Part shown: positions 9,440 to 17,226 of the stretch, piece after piece
How the letters are laid out: each line of letters begins with the position of its first letter
Position numbering within the stretch: the first letter of the stretch is position 1
Assembly (NCBI RefSeq): GCF_004366815.1
Contig: NZ_SORI01000007.1
Coordinates: 1-64,000, forward strand
DNA length: 64,000 nucleotides
Direction of reading: 5' to 3'
Source of the DNA: Aminivibrio pyruvatiphilus
Lineage (GTDB): Bacteria > Synergistota > Synergistia > Synergistales > Aminobacteriaceae
Translations under genes and position numbers: made by a program
The notes under the pieces: generated by a model
Databases searched by the model: none
Seen by the model: the letters and a program-made list of their open reading frames with translations, nothing else
What the model was told of the DNA's origin: nothing

Positions 9440-10951
9440 TTACTTCCGGAAGAGCAGAACCAGGGGAAGGGCCAGCAGAAGCATTCCGGGGAACGGGGCG
9501 CCCCGGACGCCGCATCCTCCTCCGCCTCCGCCGGACGAAACGGCCAGTTCAAAGGCCCCGATGTCGTACCCGCTGCCCTGGGGGCGGGACACCCCCCGCT
9601 GGTCCGTGGAGGGGGCGCCGGCGGCCTTCCCGGCGTCGATGGCTGAACTGCCCTGAAGAAGCGCACATGTGCGGGTAGGACCTCCGTTGCCGGCGAGGGG
9701 GCCTAGCTTCGGATCCCCGGCGATGATCGACGTCCCTCCGATGTACCCCCCCTGGACCACGCAATGGGACAGCACCGGAATCGAGGTCGCGTCATTGAAT
9801 ATTTCCCCTCCGGCGGCTGAACTCCAGAAGATGGAATTCGTCACTGCCGGACTGCTGTCCAGGTTCGCCATGTTGCCCCCTTGATTGGCGCCGTTGCCGT
9901 AAAATGTACTGTTCATTATCGTCGTCGAGGCAAGCCAGTAGTTGTTGATGCCGCCTCCCTGGCCGGAGGCCGTGTTGCCCGAGAAAGTGCAGTTTGTCAC
10001 CGTCGGGGCATAGCCTATACAGAACATCCCTCCTCCATCGGAAGCGCTGTTCTCCGTGAAGGTGCTTGATGAAACCTTCGCTGAATTCGATGTATACATG
10101 CCGCCGCCCCGGTCAGAAGCCGTATTCTTTGAAAATGTACAGTTTTTCACTTCCGGAACGTGAGTGTTGGCGGCAGCCATGCCTCCTCCGTAGACGGCCT
10201 CGTTTTCAGTGAAAATGCATCCGTCCGCTACGGACGCACTGTTATCGGTGTACATGCCTCCGCCCCAGTCGGCTTTATTTCCGAAAAAGATGCAGTTCTC
10301 CAGGGTGGAGAATGAGTTTCTGCTGTAGAGCCCTCCGCCGCTCTGGCTGGAGAAGTTTCCCGCGAAAGTGCAGTTCCGTATCGCCACGGAGCTTGCCACG
10401 TCCATCATGCCGCCGCCCTCATCATTCAATGCATACCCCGCCGTGACGGTGAAACCGTCCAGCACTCCTCCCTGGCCATAGGCGTATAGCACCCTGATAC
10501 TGTTGCCGTTCCCGGCGGCGTTGATGTCGGACGCTTTCCGGGTAACACCGTGGGCGTCCACCGTATCGTTGAAGTCCAGGTCGCCGGTCAGGACGGTGAC
10601 GTTCGTCCTCCAGTTCCGCTGGTTCCTTGAGGTCTCCGTGCCCGTGAATCCGCCGTAGAGGGAAACACCGGGATCAAGGACAAAATACCAGGTCTTGTCC
10701 CCTGTCGTGGAAGGGCGGTACTTTCCCGCCGCCACCCAGAACTCGGTTCCCACAGGTGAATTGTTCAGATTCTGGCAGAATTCAGCCTCGCCGTAAGCGT
10801 CTTCCCATCTCGAGCCGTCTTTTGCCCCAGCCCCGTTCTGGGTGACGTAAATCACCGCCTCTGAGGCAGCGGGAAGCAATAACAGGAACGCAAAAAGAAA
10901 GACCAATGCCGCCGCACGGTACACCCCATCATTCCGATACCCTTTCACCAC
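9440..10951 (-). CDS. Beta-helix surface protein with Synergist-CTERM-like tail, copy 2 (intact)
   Basis: About 503 residues from the GTG at 10951 (AAGGGG upstream; the frame is open to an ATG at 11032 without a better site). Order: signal peptide (AALVFLFAFLLLLPAASEA); N-terminal domain with VIYVTQNGAG, TEFWVAAGKYRP, LYGGFTGTE and NVTVLTGDL; about ten beta-helix rungs (NCTFAGN, GCIFTEN, NSTFYGN); a capping segment ending [22 protein letters not shown]; then [10 protein letters not shown]-hydrophobic-FRK. The rungs resemble polymorphic outer-membrane and choice-of-anchor surface proteins. The tail fits the Synergist-CTERM sorting signal, in which the Cys is the likely processing or lipidation point. 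It is probably exported to the cell surface; its ligand is unknown. Confidence 0.85.
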   Translation of the reverse strand: MVKGYRNDGVYRAAALVFLFAFLLLLPAASEAVIYVTQNGAGAKDGSRWEDAYGEAEFCQNLNNSPVGTEFWVAAGKYRPSTTGDKTWYFVLDPGVSLYGGFTGTETSRNQRNWRTNVTVLTGDLDFNDTVDAHGVTRKASDINAAGNGNSIRVLYAYGQGGVLDGFTVTAGYALNDEGGGMMDVASSVAIRNCTFAGNFSSQSGGGLYSRNSFSTLENCIFFGNKADWGGGMYTDNSASVADGCIFTENEAVYGGGMAAANTHVPEVKNCTFSKNTASDRGGGMYTSNSAKVSSSTFTENSASDGGGMFCIGYAPTVTNCTFSGNTASGQGGGINNYWLASTTIMNSTFYGNGANQGGNMANLDSSPAVTNSIFWSSAAGGEIFNDATSIPVLSHCVVQGGYIGGTSIIAGDPKLGPLAGNGGPTRTCALLQGSSAIDAGKAAGAPSTDQRGVSRPQGSGYDIGAFELAVSSGGGGGGCGVRGAPFPGMLLLALPLVLLFRK

Positions 10952-11194
10952 AGCGCACACCCCTTTTCTGGAAACCGGAAAAAACGCACCTTCCGATACC
11001 CCCATTCCGCCCGCGGCGTCCCCTCTTTCCAACCGGACAACTACTCGATTCGGGCTTTCTGTTTTTGGTGGACACTATGTTTATTTGCTCCGAAATCACC
11101 CCTTAAACCATAATGCCGGCGGTTCATTGATCTCACACAAAACGCCCCCATCCCCGCCCTAGTGGTCTTTTCATCAGGCAGGGGCCTCTTCCCG

Positions 11195-12646
11195 CTACTT
11201 CCTGATAATAAGGAACATCGGAAGAATCAGCAGGAGCACTCCGGGGAACGGAGTGCCCCAGATGCCGCATCCCCCGCCTCCTCCTCCGGAGGAAACCGCA
11301 AGTTCGTAGGCCCCGATGTCGTACCCGCTGCCCTGGGGGCGGGACACCCCCCTCTGGTCCGTGGAGGGGGCGCCTGCGGAGGTCCCCCTGTCGAGGGCCG
11401 AGCTTCCCGGGAGAAGGGCGTGGGTCAGGGTCAGTCCCCCGTTGTCGGCCAGGGGGCCAAGCTTCGGATCGGCGGTGATGATCGACGACCCCGAGGGAAA
11501 TCCTCCCCGGACCACTGACCGGGTAACCACGGCTACCGCGCTGTTTTCCACGATTTCGTTTCCTCCCCCGTCATTCCAGAAAATGCAGTTTTTCACTTCC
11601 GGAGTTCCGTTGTAAACACGGAGCCCGCTGCCGACATCCGCAGCATTGCCGGAAAAAGTGCAGTTGATGACTTTTGCGGCCTGGCCGTCGTTATACATTC
11701 CGCCGCCGTAATAGGCCCTGTTGCCCGAAAAGGTGCAGTTCGTCAGCACAGGAGAACTCAGTTCCGTGAAAAGCCCTCCTCCGTCGCCCCAGGACGCCCC
11801 GTCGAAGGCCCTGTTCCCGGAAAAAGTGGAGGATGACACCCTGACGTCAGAATTCCTGAGGGAGAGTCCTCCGGCCCGGTAGAGCCCTAGGTTGTCAGAA
11901 AAAGTGCAGTCCTCGAGGACCATCTCGTCGCTGTCCACGAGATGCATTCCGCCGCCCCGGCCCGAAGTGTTTCCCGAAAAGTAGCAGTTTGTCACCCGTG
12001 AACCGCTGATGGACCCGAAAATACCGCCTCCCCTTGAGTCGGCGAAATTCCCGATAAACGAGGAGTTCCGGATCACCGCGCTGCTGTTCACGGCGTACAT
12101 GCCCCCGCCGTTTTTCTGGAATTCGGTTCCACCGCTGTTGGAGGCATCTCCGCCGGTAATGACGACCCCGTCCAGGATGGCCGTCGAATTCACGTTTTCA
12201 GCCACCACCACCGTGTAGCTGTTGTTCCCGTTGATGGCCGTCGTCACGCCGTTTCCGTCCCTGGTGTCGTTTTCGTCGATGTCCCCTGTCAGAACGGTGA
12301 TGTTCGCCCGGGGATTCCGCTGGCCCCTGGTAACCTCGTTGCCAGCGAAGCCTCCGTAGATGGACGTGCCCGAGGCAAGGTAGAATGCGGCGTCCCTGTT
12401 TCCTGCCGCCCCCGGGGCATAGACGCCTGCGGCCAGCCAGAATTCTGTGTCGACAGGCATCATGGCGTGGTTGATCCGGAAGTCTTCGACACTGAAGGCT
12501 TTCTCCCAGGAATCTCCGTCCCTGGGGGCAATCCCCCCGTTCACCGTGACTCTCTTCACCGCCCCTTCGGCGAAAGACGTGAAGGCCAGTAGACATGAAA
12601 ACACTGCCAGAAGCAGCACGACAATCCTCTTTCTTTCGTTTTCCAT
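11195..12646 (-). CDS. Beta-helix surface protein with Synergist-CTERM-like tail, copy 1 (intact)
   Basis: 483 residues from the ATG at 12646, which has AAAGGAGAG upstream; the longer open frame to 12796 begins before the likely promoter. Signal peptide [22 protein letters not shown]-terminal domain [30 protein letters not shown] and NITVLTGDI; eight or nine beta-helix rungs (NSSFIGN, NCYFSGN, DCTFSDN, NCTFSGN); cap [22 protein letters not shown]; tail [13 protein letters not shown]-hydrophobic-IIRK. Cap and tail are nearly identical to copy 2, so the array arose by recent duplication or gene conversion. It is the most upstream of the four same-strand paralogues. Confidence 0.87.
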   Translation of the reverse strand: MENERKRIVVLLLAVFSCLLAFTSFAEGAVKRVTVNGGIAPRDGDSWEKAFSVEDFRINHAMMPVDTEFWLAAGVYAPGAAGNRDAAFYLASGTSIYGGFAGNEVTRGQRNPRANITVLTGDIDENDTRDGNGVTTAINGNNSYTVVVAENVNSTAILDGVVITGGDASNSGGTEFQKNGGGMYAVNSSAVIRNSSFIGNFADSRGGGIFGSISGSRVTNCYFSGNTSGRGGGMHLVDSDEMVLEDCTFSDNLGLYRAGGLSLRNSDVRVSSSTFSGNRAFDGASWGDGGGLFTELSSPVLTNCTFSGNRAYYGGGMYNDGQAAKVINCTFSGNAADVGSGLRVYNGTPEVKNCIFWNDGGGNEIVENSAVAVVTRSVVRGGFPSGSSIITADPKLGPLADNGGLTLTHALLPGSSALDRGTSAGAPSTDQRGVSRPQGSGYDIGAYELAVSSGGGGGGCGIWGTPFPGVLLLILPMFLIIRK

Positions 12647-12959
12647 TCCGATCTCTCCTTTCGCAGTTTCCGCCGAAGCCGTAAAAAAGCCGCCGGCTTC
12701 ACCATGAGGAAAGAAATGCTCTTGAACTGAAGAATAAATTGTCTGTATCGTTTTTGTAAATAGGGTGAGACAAACCTCTTTACCGGGAAAAAGCATCGCT
12801 CAAAACCGGTCTCTGCATGGATTTTTGATGAGGCGGAAAAAAGAGGGGTACGGGGAACTCACCCCTGTGATTCCTTTAGCTCACGCTGCTTCGTCCGGGA
12901 GATACAAAAAAAGCCCCGGAACCGCTCGGCGGCTCCGGGGCTTCCGGTTCTATCTGCGG
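12647..12959. other. 313-base gap: candidate promoter and a terminator
   Basis: On the minus strand TTTACA (12760-12755) and TATTCT (12736-12731), 18 bases apart, could drive the surface-protein array. The left part of the gap holds no supported gene. The right part holds the terminator of the amidohydrolase gene at 12904-12943. Confidence 0.45.
12904..12943 (-). terminator. Rho-independent terminator of the amidohydrolase gene
   Basis: On the minus strand AAGCCCCGGA (12943-12934) pairs with TCCGGGGCTT (12920-12911) and is followed by a run of seven Ts (to 12904). Confidence 0.9.
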
Positions 12960-14519
12960 TCAGCGGGAAAACCGCGGAAAGCAGTCCAGCTCTCCCTTCG
13001 ACAGGATGCCTCCGGCGAAGACGAAGAGAGGTGAGGTCTCCCCCACGACACTGCCATCGGCCCCCGAGATGTCCCGGTCGAGGACGGTGACATCGGCGGC
13101 GTATCCCGGAGCGAGCCTGCCGGAGAAGGTTCCCCGCCCGATGGCCCGCCAGGGGTTGGAGGTGAAGAGGGGCAGCGCCTCCTCCAGGGAAAGCCGTTCT
13201 TCCGGGCGGAAGGCAGGTTCCCCGCCGCTGCCCGCACGGTCCAGGAGGTGCCGGACGGAGAGCCAGGGATTCACCGACTCCACCGGGGCATCGCTGGACG
13301 CGGAAATGACGAGCCCCTCGTTCAGAAGGGACCGCCATCCGTAGGCCCAGGCCAGCCGCTCCCTGCCCAGGCGGCTTTCCGCCATGTTCATGTCGCTGGG
13401 GACGAAGGCGGGCTGGATGTCGCAGAAGAGCCCCAGGGCGGCGAGTCTGCGGCGCTGGTCAGGGCGGCAGACCATCACGTGGTTGATCCTGTCCCGGAGA
13501 GCCGGAACGCCGAATTCTCCGTCCACGGCCTCGATGCACCGGAGCCCCTGGTCGAGGGCCCGGTCGCCGATGGCGTGGAGCATGGTCTGGACTCCCCGCC
13601 GCCTGGCCTCCCGGAGCAGCTCCAGCACGTCACCGTCGGACCAGTTGAGACGTCCCTCTTCCCACGAGTCGTCGGAATAGGGAGCCGAGAGGGCCGCCGT
13701 CCTTCCCCCGAGGCTTCCGTCGAGGTAGATCTTGAGCCCCTGGTAATGGACCCAGCCGTCGCCCAGGCCCGAGGGCAGAACAGGGTAGGAGTGGCTGTCG
13801 TGGTAGGTGAAGATCCGGAGGGGCAGGGCTCCTTCGTCCCGGAGCTCCCCGTAGAGGGACAGGTCTTCCTCCATGCCGTAGTCGTCCGCGCCGCAGGGAT
13901 GGGCGCAGGTGACCCCGTGGGAGGCAAGCTCGAAAAGGGCCTTCTTCAGGGCTTCTTTCATGGCGGGGCGGGAGAACACGTTCCGCTCCATGGCCCTGAG
14001 GGCGGGGATGGCCTCCCGTTCCGGCAGAACCCCGTCGGCGCTTTCCAGCCCCGAGAGGACCAGGGCCTTGCTGTCCGCCACGTTCAGGTGGGTGCACACC
14101 CTCTGGAGAAGCACGGGGTTCGGAATGCCGAGCCCGTCGAGATCTTTCTTTGTCACTGAGCGGCCTTCGGGCCAGCGGCTATCGTTGTAGCCCCATCCCC
14201 GTACCCACCTGTCAGGGGGGAGCTTTTCCGACTCGGCCCTTACCATGGCAAGGGCTTCCGCCAGGGAGCGGGCGGAAGAAAGGTCCAGCAGAGCTTTCTG
14301 TTTCGCCCAGGTGGTGAGGTGGATGTGGCCGTCGGTGAATCCTGGAAGGACCGACTCCCCCGACAGCCGAAGGACAGCGCAGGAAGCAGGGGCCGCCGCC
14401 AGGACGTCATCCTCGGGCCCAGCGGCGGCGATGATCCCTTCGGTGAGAAGCAGCGCCTCTCCCCGGAGGAATTTTTTCCCGTTCCAGAGAGTTCCTCCGG
14501 CAATGAGCAGACTGTTCAT
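12960..14519 (-). CDS. Amidohydrolase family 3 (YtcJ-like) metal-dependent hydrolase
   Basis: 519 residues from the ATG at 14519, chosen for GGGAGGA directly upstream. Motifs in order: PGFTDGHIHL (metal-binding HxH, about residue 65), the long insert typical of YtcJ/NfdA-type enzymes (VRGWGYNDSRWPEG; VCTHLNVADSKAL), GLKIYLDGSLGGRTAALSAPY, MLHAIGDRAL (metal His), INHVMVC and ISASSDAPVESVNPW (catalytic Asp). The family hydrolyses N-formyl or N-substituted amides and related bonds; the substrate is unknown. It is a single transcription unit with its own promoter (near 14690-14712) and terminator. Confidence 0.85.
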   Translation of the reverse strand: MNSLLIAGGTLWNGKKFLRGEALLLTEGIIAAAGPEDDVLAAAPASCAVLRLSGESVLPGFTDGHIHLTTWAKQKALLDLSSARSLAEALAMVRAESEKLPPDRWVRGWGYNDSRWPEGRSVTKKDLDGLGIPNPVLLQRVCTHLNVADSKALVLSGLESADGVLPEREAIPALRAMERNVFSRPAMKEALKKALFELASHGVTCAHPCGADDYGMEEDLSLYGELRDEGALPLRIFTYHDSHSYPVLPSGLGDGWVHYQGLKIYLDGSLGGRTAALSAPYSDDSWEEGRLNWSDGDVLELLREARRRGVQTMLHAIGDRALDQGLRCIEAVDGEFGVPALRDRINHVMVCRPDQRRRLAALGLFCDIQPAFVPSDMNMAESRLGRERLAWAYGWRSLLNEGLVISASSDAPVESVNPWLSVRHLLDRAGSGGEPAFRPEERLSLEEALPLFTSNPWRAIGRGTFSGRLAPGYAADVTVLDRDISGADGSVVGETSPLFVFAGGILSKGELDCFPRFSR

Positions 14520-14828
14520 GAAAATCCTCCCGGCATGGATGATGAGCTTCATTTCAGATCATTATAGAGCCCGCGGCCGAAAAAGGCCTCTCCCTTGATG
14601 TTTTTTTACACTTCTTCCCGGTGGGTTCTATTGCAGGCCCGGCAAAAGAGTGCTATTCTTTCCAAAAGGCGCCCTATCCTTTAAATTATTTATGATTAGG
14701 ATAGTGTGTCAAATATATTTTTATTATTTTGCAATATTATCCCTCGAAAAGTAGACGCAAGAGTTCTATTCGGGCTTCTTCACCGTTCATCCGGTGATAA
14801 TCATCACATCTCAGGAGGGTTTCATTTT
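14520..14828. promoter_or_regulatory. 309-base divergent promoter region with an inverted repeat
   Basis: On the minus strand TTGACA (14712-14707) faces AT-rich -10 candidates about 16-17 bases on (AATAAT/ATAATT) and would drive the amidohydrolase. It is overlapped by a perfect inverted repeat, CTATCCT (14674-14680) and AGGATAG (14698-14704), a plausible operator. For the plus-strand gene at 14829, only a weak TTGCAA (near 14732) is seen. Confidence 0.5.
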
Positions 14829-15320
14829 ATGAAAAAGCTGTTCGCTGTCACCGCACTTGTCGCTCTTGTCGTTCTTTCTTCCGCCGTCGCCTTTGCCGGC
14901 ACCTATGCCATGGAAAAGGCCGGAATCCAGTTCACTCTTCCCGACACGTGGCAGCCCGCCGACTCCAATCTCGGAACCATGTTCGTGTCCCCGAAGGGCG
15001 ACATGATCGCCTTCTTCGGCGAAGTGGACGGCGAAGAAGGGCTCGACGGAGCCCTTGCCATGGTGGACGAGATCGTTGAGGGAGTCATGACCGACGTGGA
15101 ATACGAGGATGCGAAGGAAACGGAAATCAACGGCATTCCCGCCGTGACCATCGACGGGGCCGGAAAAAGCGACGGTGCCGATGCCGTTGTGAGCGTGGCC
15201 GTGCTTCAGGGTGAAGGCGACTTTCTCGGCCTCATCGTATGCTTCGGTGAAGCCGGCGCCCCCCAGAACAACGCTGCCGACATGCAGGCTCTCTTTGGTT
15301 CCCTGACGGCCGTAAAGTAA
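14829..15320 (+). CDS. Small exported protein, PsbP/DUF1795-like
   Basis: 163 residues with a clear signal peptide (MKKLFAVTALVALVVLSSAVAFAG). The mature part begins MEKAGIQFTLPDTWQPAD and continues with alternating strands and helices (DMIAFFGEVDG; ALAMVDEIVEGVM; EINGIPAVTIDG; LGLIVCFGEAG; ADMQALFGSLTAV). This is the pattern of small PsbP/Mog1-fold periplasmic proteins, and it resembles each of the three domains in the protein at 3446-5026. The ATG at 14829 has AGGAGG at 14812-14817. It is a monocistronic gene ending at a strong terminator. Function unknown. Confidence 0.75.
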   Translation: MKKLFAVTALVALVVLSSAVAFAGTYAMEKAGIQFTLPDTWQPADSNLGTMFVSPKGDMIAFFGEVDGEEGLDGALAMVDEIVEGVMTDVEYEDAKETEINGIPAVTIDGAGKSDGADAVVSVAVLQGEGDFLGLIVCFGEAGAPQNNAADMQALFGSLTAVK

Positions 15321-15339
15321 TCTGTCCATACCTGATTGA

Positions 15340-15380
15340 AAGGGAAGGAGCGGGCATCCGCTCCTTCCCTTTTTATTTTT
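15340..15380 (+). terminator. Rho-independent terminator
   Basis: AAGGGAAGGAGCGG (15340-15353) pairs with CCGCTCCTTCCCTT (15358-15371) around a four-base loop. TTTATTTTT follows. It overlaps the end of the convergent umuC gene. Confidence 0.93.
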
Positions 15381-16629
15381 CCCCTGAAATCACGGGGAGT
15401 GTTTCCAGGTCCTCCAGCCCCATGCCCGAATGCCTGTCCTTCCGGGGATGCCACTCCTTCTCCCCGAGCAGGGCCGCCGGCAGAAGGAGTCTTCGGCCCG
15501 CTTCACCGTTGAGCCGGTCCGCCGCCCTGGAGAGGGCCGCCCCCCGGTCTTCTCTTTTCCCGAAGAGAGAGAGCTGCACCGTCCCGGCGGAGGAGAGGCT
15601 TCCCAGGCAGACCTCGGCCTTCTCGTAATCGTGCCCTTCCCGGTAGATGGACGAAAGGGCCCCCGCCGCAGCCCGTATGAGGGTGATGTCGCTGTCGGTG
15701 GGATTTTCAAGGGCCACTTCCGCCCTGGCCCCGAAGAAGGATCCCCGGAAGCGGCTGGTGGAGATGCTCACCGAAAGGCTCCCCGCGAGGGAGTTCTGGG
15801 AGCGGAGACGCCGTCCCGCCGTTAAGGTGAACTCCGTCACCGCCTCGGCAAGGGATTCCCTGTCCCGGACCGGGACGGCGAAGGACCGGGAGGACTGGAT
15901 GGACTTCTGGGGCTTTTCCTGCTCCTCTATGGGAAAACACCGTATCCCCCGGAGTTCCCACGCCGTCCTGAGCCCCCGGATCCCTAGGTGCTTCTCCAGG
16001 CGGTCGTCGGGGGCATCCCGCAGGCGGAGGGCCGTGGAGATGCCCCGCCTGCGGAGAAAATCGCTCCAGCGCCGGCCGATCCCCCACACATCCTCCACGG
16101 GAACCTCCCGGAGAAGATCGTCCCACGGCTCGCCGGGCAGGAGGGCGAACCCGCCCCCCGTCTCGGGGCGCTTCTTGGCCCGCTCGGCCGCAAGCTTCGC
16201 CGCCGTCTTCGTCGGGGCCGCCCCCACGGAGACGGGAATGCCCGTCTCCGTGAGGACCACCGCCCGGATGTCCCGGGCCCACTCCTCCGGCTTCTTTTTC
16301 CCCTCAGGGGGAACCTCCAGAAAAGCCTCGTCCACGGAGTAGACTTCCATGGAAGGGACAAACCTCCGGAGGCACGCCATGACCCGGGCTGACACTTCCT
16401 CGTAGAGCCGGAAATTGCTGGAAAACACCGCTGCGCCGTGACGTTCCAGAAAGGAGCGCACCCTGAAGTAGGGCTCCCCCATCTTCACCCCGAGGGCCTT
16501 GACCTCGTTGGAGCGGGAGATGACCACACCGTCGTTGCTGGAGAGAACCACCACGGGACGCCCCTCCAGGTCGGGACGGAAGAGCCGTTCGCAGGAGACG
16601 AAAAAGTTGTTGCAGTCACAGAGGGCCAA
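15373..16629 (-). CDS. umuC: Y-family DNA polymerase, UmuC-like (pol V catalytic subunit)
   Basis: About 418 residues, the usual UmuC length. The TTG at 16629 is preferred because the protein then begins MALCDCNNFFVSCERLF, matching the UmuC start; the frame is open further upstream but overlaps umuD. The catalytic acidic residues are present in LCDCNNFF and YSVDEAFLEV, followed by the fingers/palm motif SVGAAPTKTAAKLAAE, the helix-hairpin-helix WGIGRRWSDFL and the little-finger domain with SIQSSRSF. Near the C-terminus TVQLSLFGK resembles a beta-clamp-binding motif (QxxLF). It performs error-prone translesion synthesis. It is transcribed with the umuD-like gene whose stop is 18 bases upstream. 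Confidence 0.88.
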   Translation of the reverse strand: MALCDCNNFFVSCERLFRPDLEGRPVVVLSSNDGVVISRSNEVKALGVKMGEPYFRVRSFLERHGAAVFSSNFRLYEEVSARVMACLRRFVPSMEVYSVDEAFLEVPPEGKKKPEEWARDIRAVVLTETGIPVSVGAAPTKTAAKLAAERAKKRPETGGGFALLPGEPWDDLLREVPVEDVWGIGRRWSDFLRRRGISTALRLRDAPDDRLEKHLGIRGLRTAWELRGIRCFPIEEQEKPQKSIQSSRSFAVPVRDRESLAEAVTEFTLTAGRRLRSQNSLAGSLSVSISTSRFRGSFFGARAEVALENPTDSDITLIRAAAGALSSIYREGHDYEKAEVCLGSLSSAGTVQLSLFGKREDRGAALSRAADRLNGEAGRRLLLPAALLGEKEWHPRKDRHSGMGLEDLETLPVISGEK

Positions 16630-16646
16630 CAGATCGGCGCAGGACT

Positions 16647-16922
16647 TCAGGACGGCTCCCGGATGACCCACGTCACCACCCCCCACACCCTGGACGAATC
16701 GAACCTGGAGTCCAGGGTGGCGAGCCGGAGCCCTCTTTCTGTGGAAAGGATGGCCTTCCGTCCCTCCGCGGGGGGAACGGCCCGGTCCACCACGAGGATG
16801 GACCCGGGGGCGTCGGCGGACCGGAGAAGAAAGGTGGAGGACGGACGGGGAAGAAGCATGTCCAGAAGGCGCCCGGCGGCGCTGCCCTGAATCTCGTTGC
16901 TTCGCGTCATGTGGACGGCCAT
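16647..16922 (-). CDS. umuD: UmuD-like protein lacking the autocleavage dyad
   Basis: 91 residues, against about 139 for E. coli UmuD. It aligns with the LexA/UmuD S24 fold: RLLDMLLPRPSSTFLLRSADAPGSILVVDRAVPPAEG...WGVVTWVI. The segment that should carry the nucleophilic Ser (GDSM) is deleted between FLLRSAD and APGSILVVD. The region of the general-base Lys (VKKL in UmuD) reads LRLATL. The N-terminal arm with the cleavage site is almost absent. It cannot self-process in the known way and may act as a constitutive UmuD-prime-like partner of UmuC. AAGGAG precedes the ATG at 16922. Confidence 0.75.
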   Translation of the reverse strand: MAVHMTRSNEIQGSAAGRLLDMLLPRPSSTFLLRSADAPGSILVVDRAVPPAEGRKAILSTERGLRLATLDSRFDSSRVWGVVTWVIREPS

Positions 16923-16983
16923 GGATTACACTCTCCTTCAGGATATTTTGGTGTATAATGATCACTGAAAGTATTCGTAGGCC

Positions 16984-17012
16984 AGTATAAATACATACAC
17001 ACAGAAAGTCAA
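16984..17012 (-). promoter_or_regulatory. umuDC promoter with palindrome over the -10
   Basis: On the minus strand TTGACT (17012-17007), 17 bases, TATACT (16989-16984). The palindrome GTAT-AA-ATAC (16985-16994) covers the -10 and may be an operator. It is not a LexA box I recognise. The rest of the gap 16923-17226 holds no gene. Confidence 0.7.
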
Positions 17013-17226
17013 TATGCTAAAATATAAACCCTAAGAAATCATTTCTTTTTTCTTCTTCCTGCCCTTTTATTCAGCAAATAGTGGAAATACAGGAAATCGG
17101 CAGATAAAATGAGTCTCAAGACCCAGACCGTAACTAGTCTCCGGCTCATGGAGTATGATATCTTTACCCGGCTGGCCCATGACAGAATCAAGTGTCCCAT
17201 TCCGGAACACCGGGAGGAAGAAAGGC

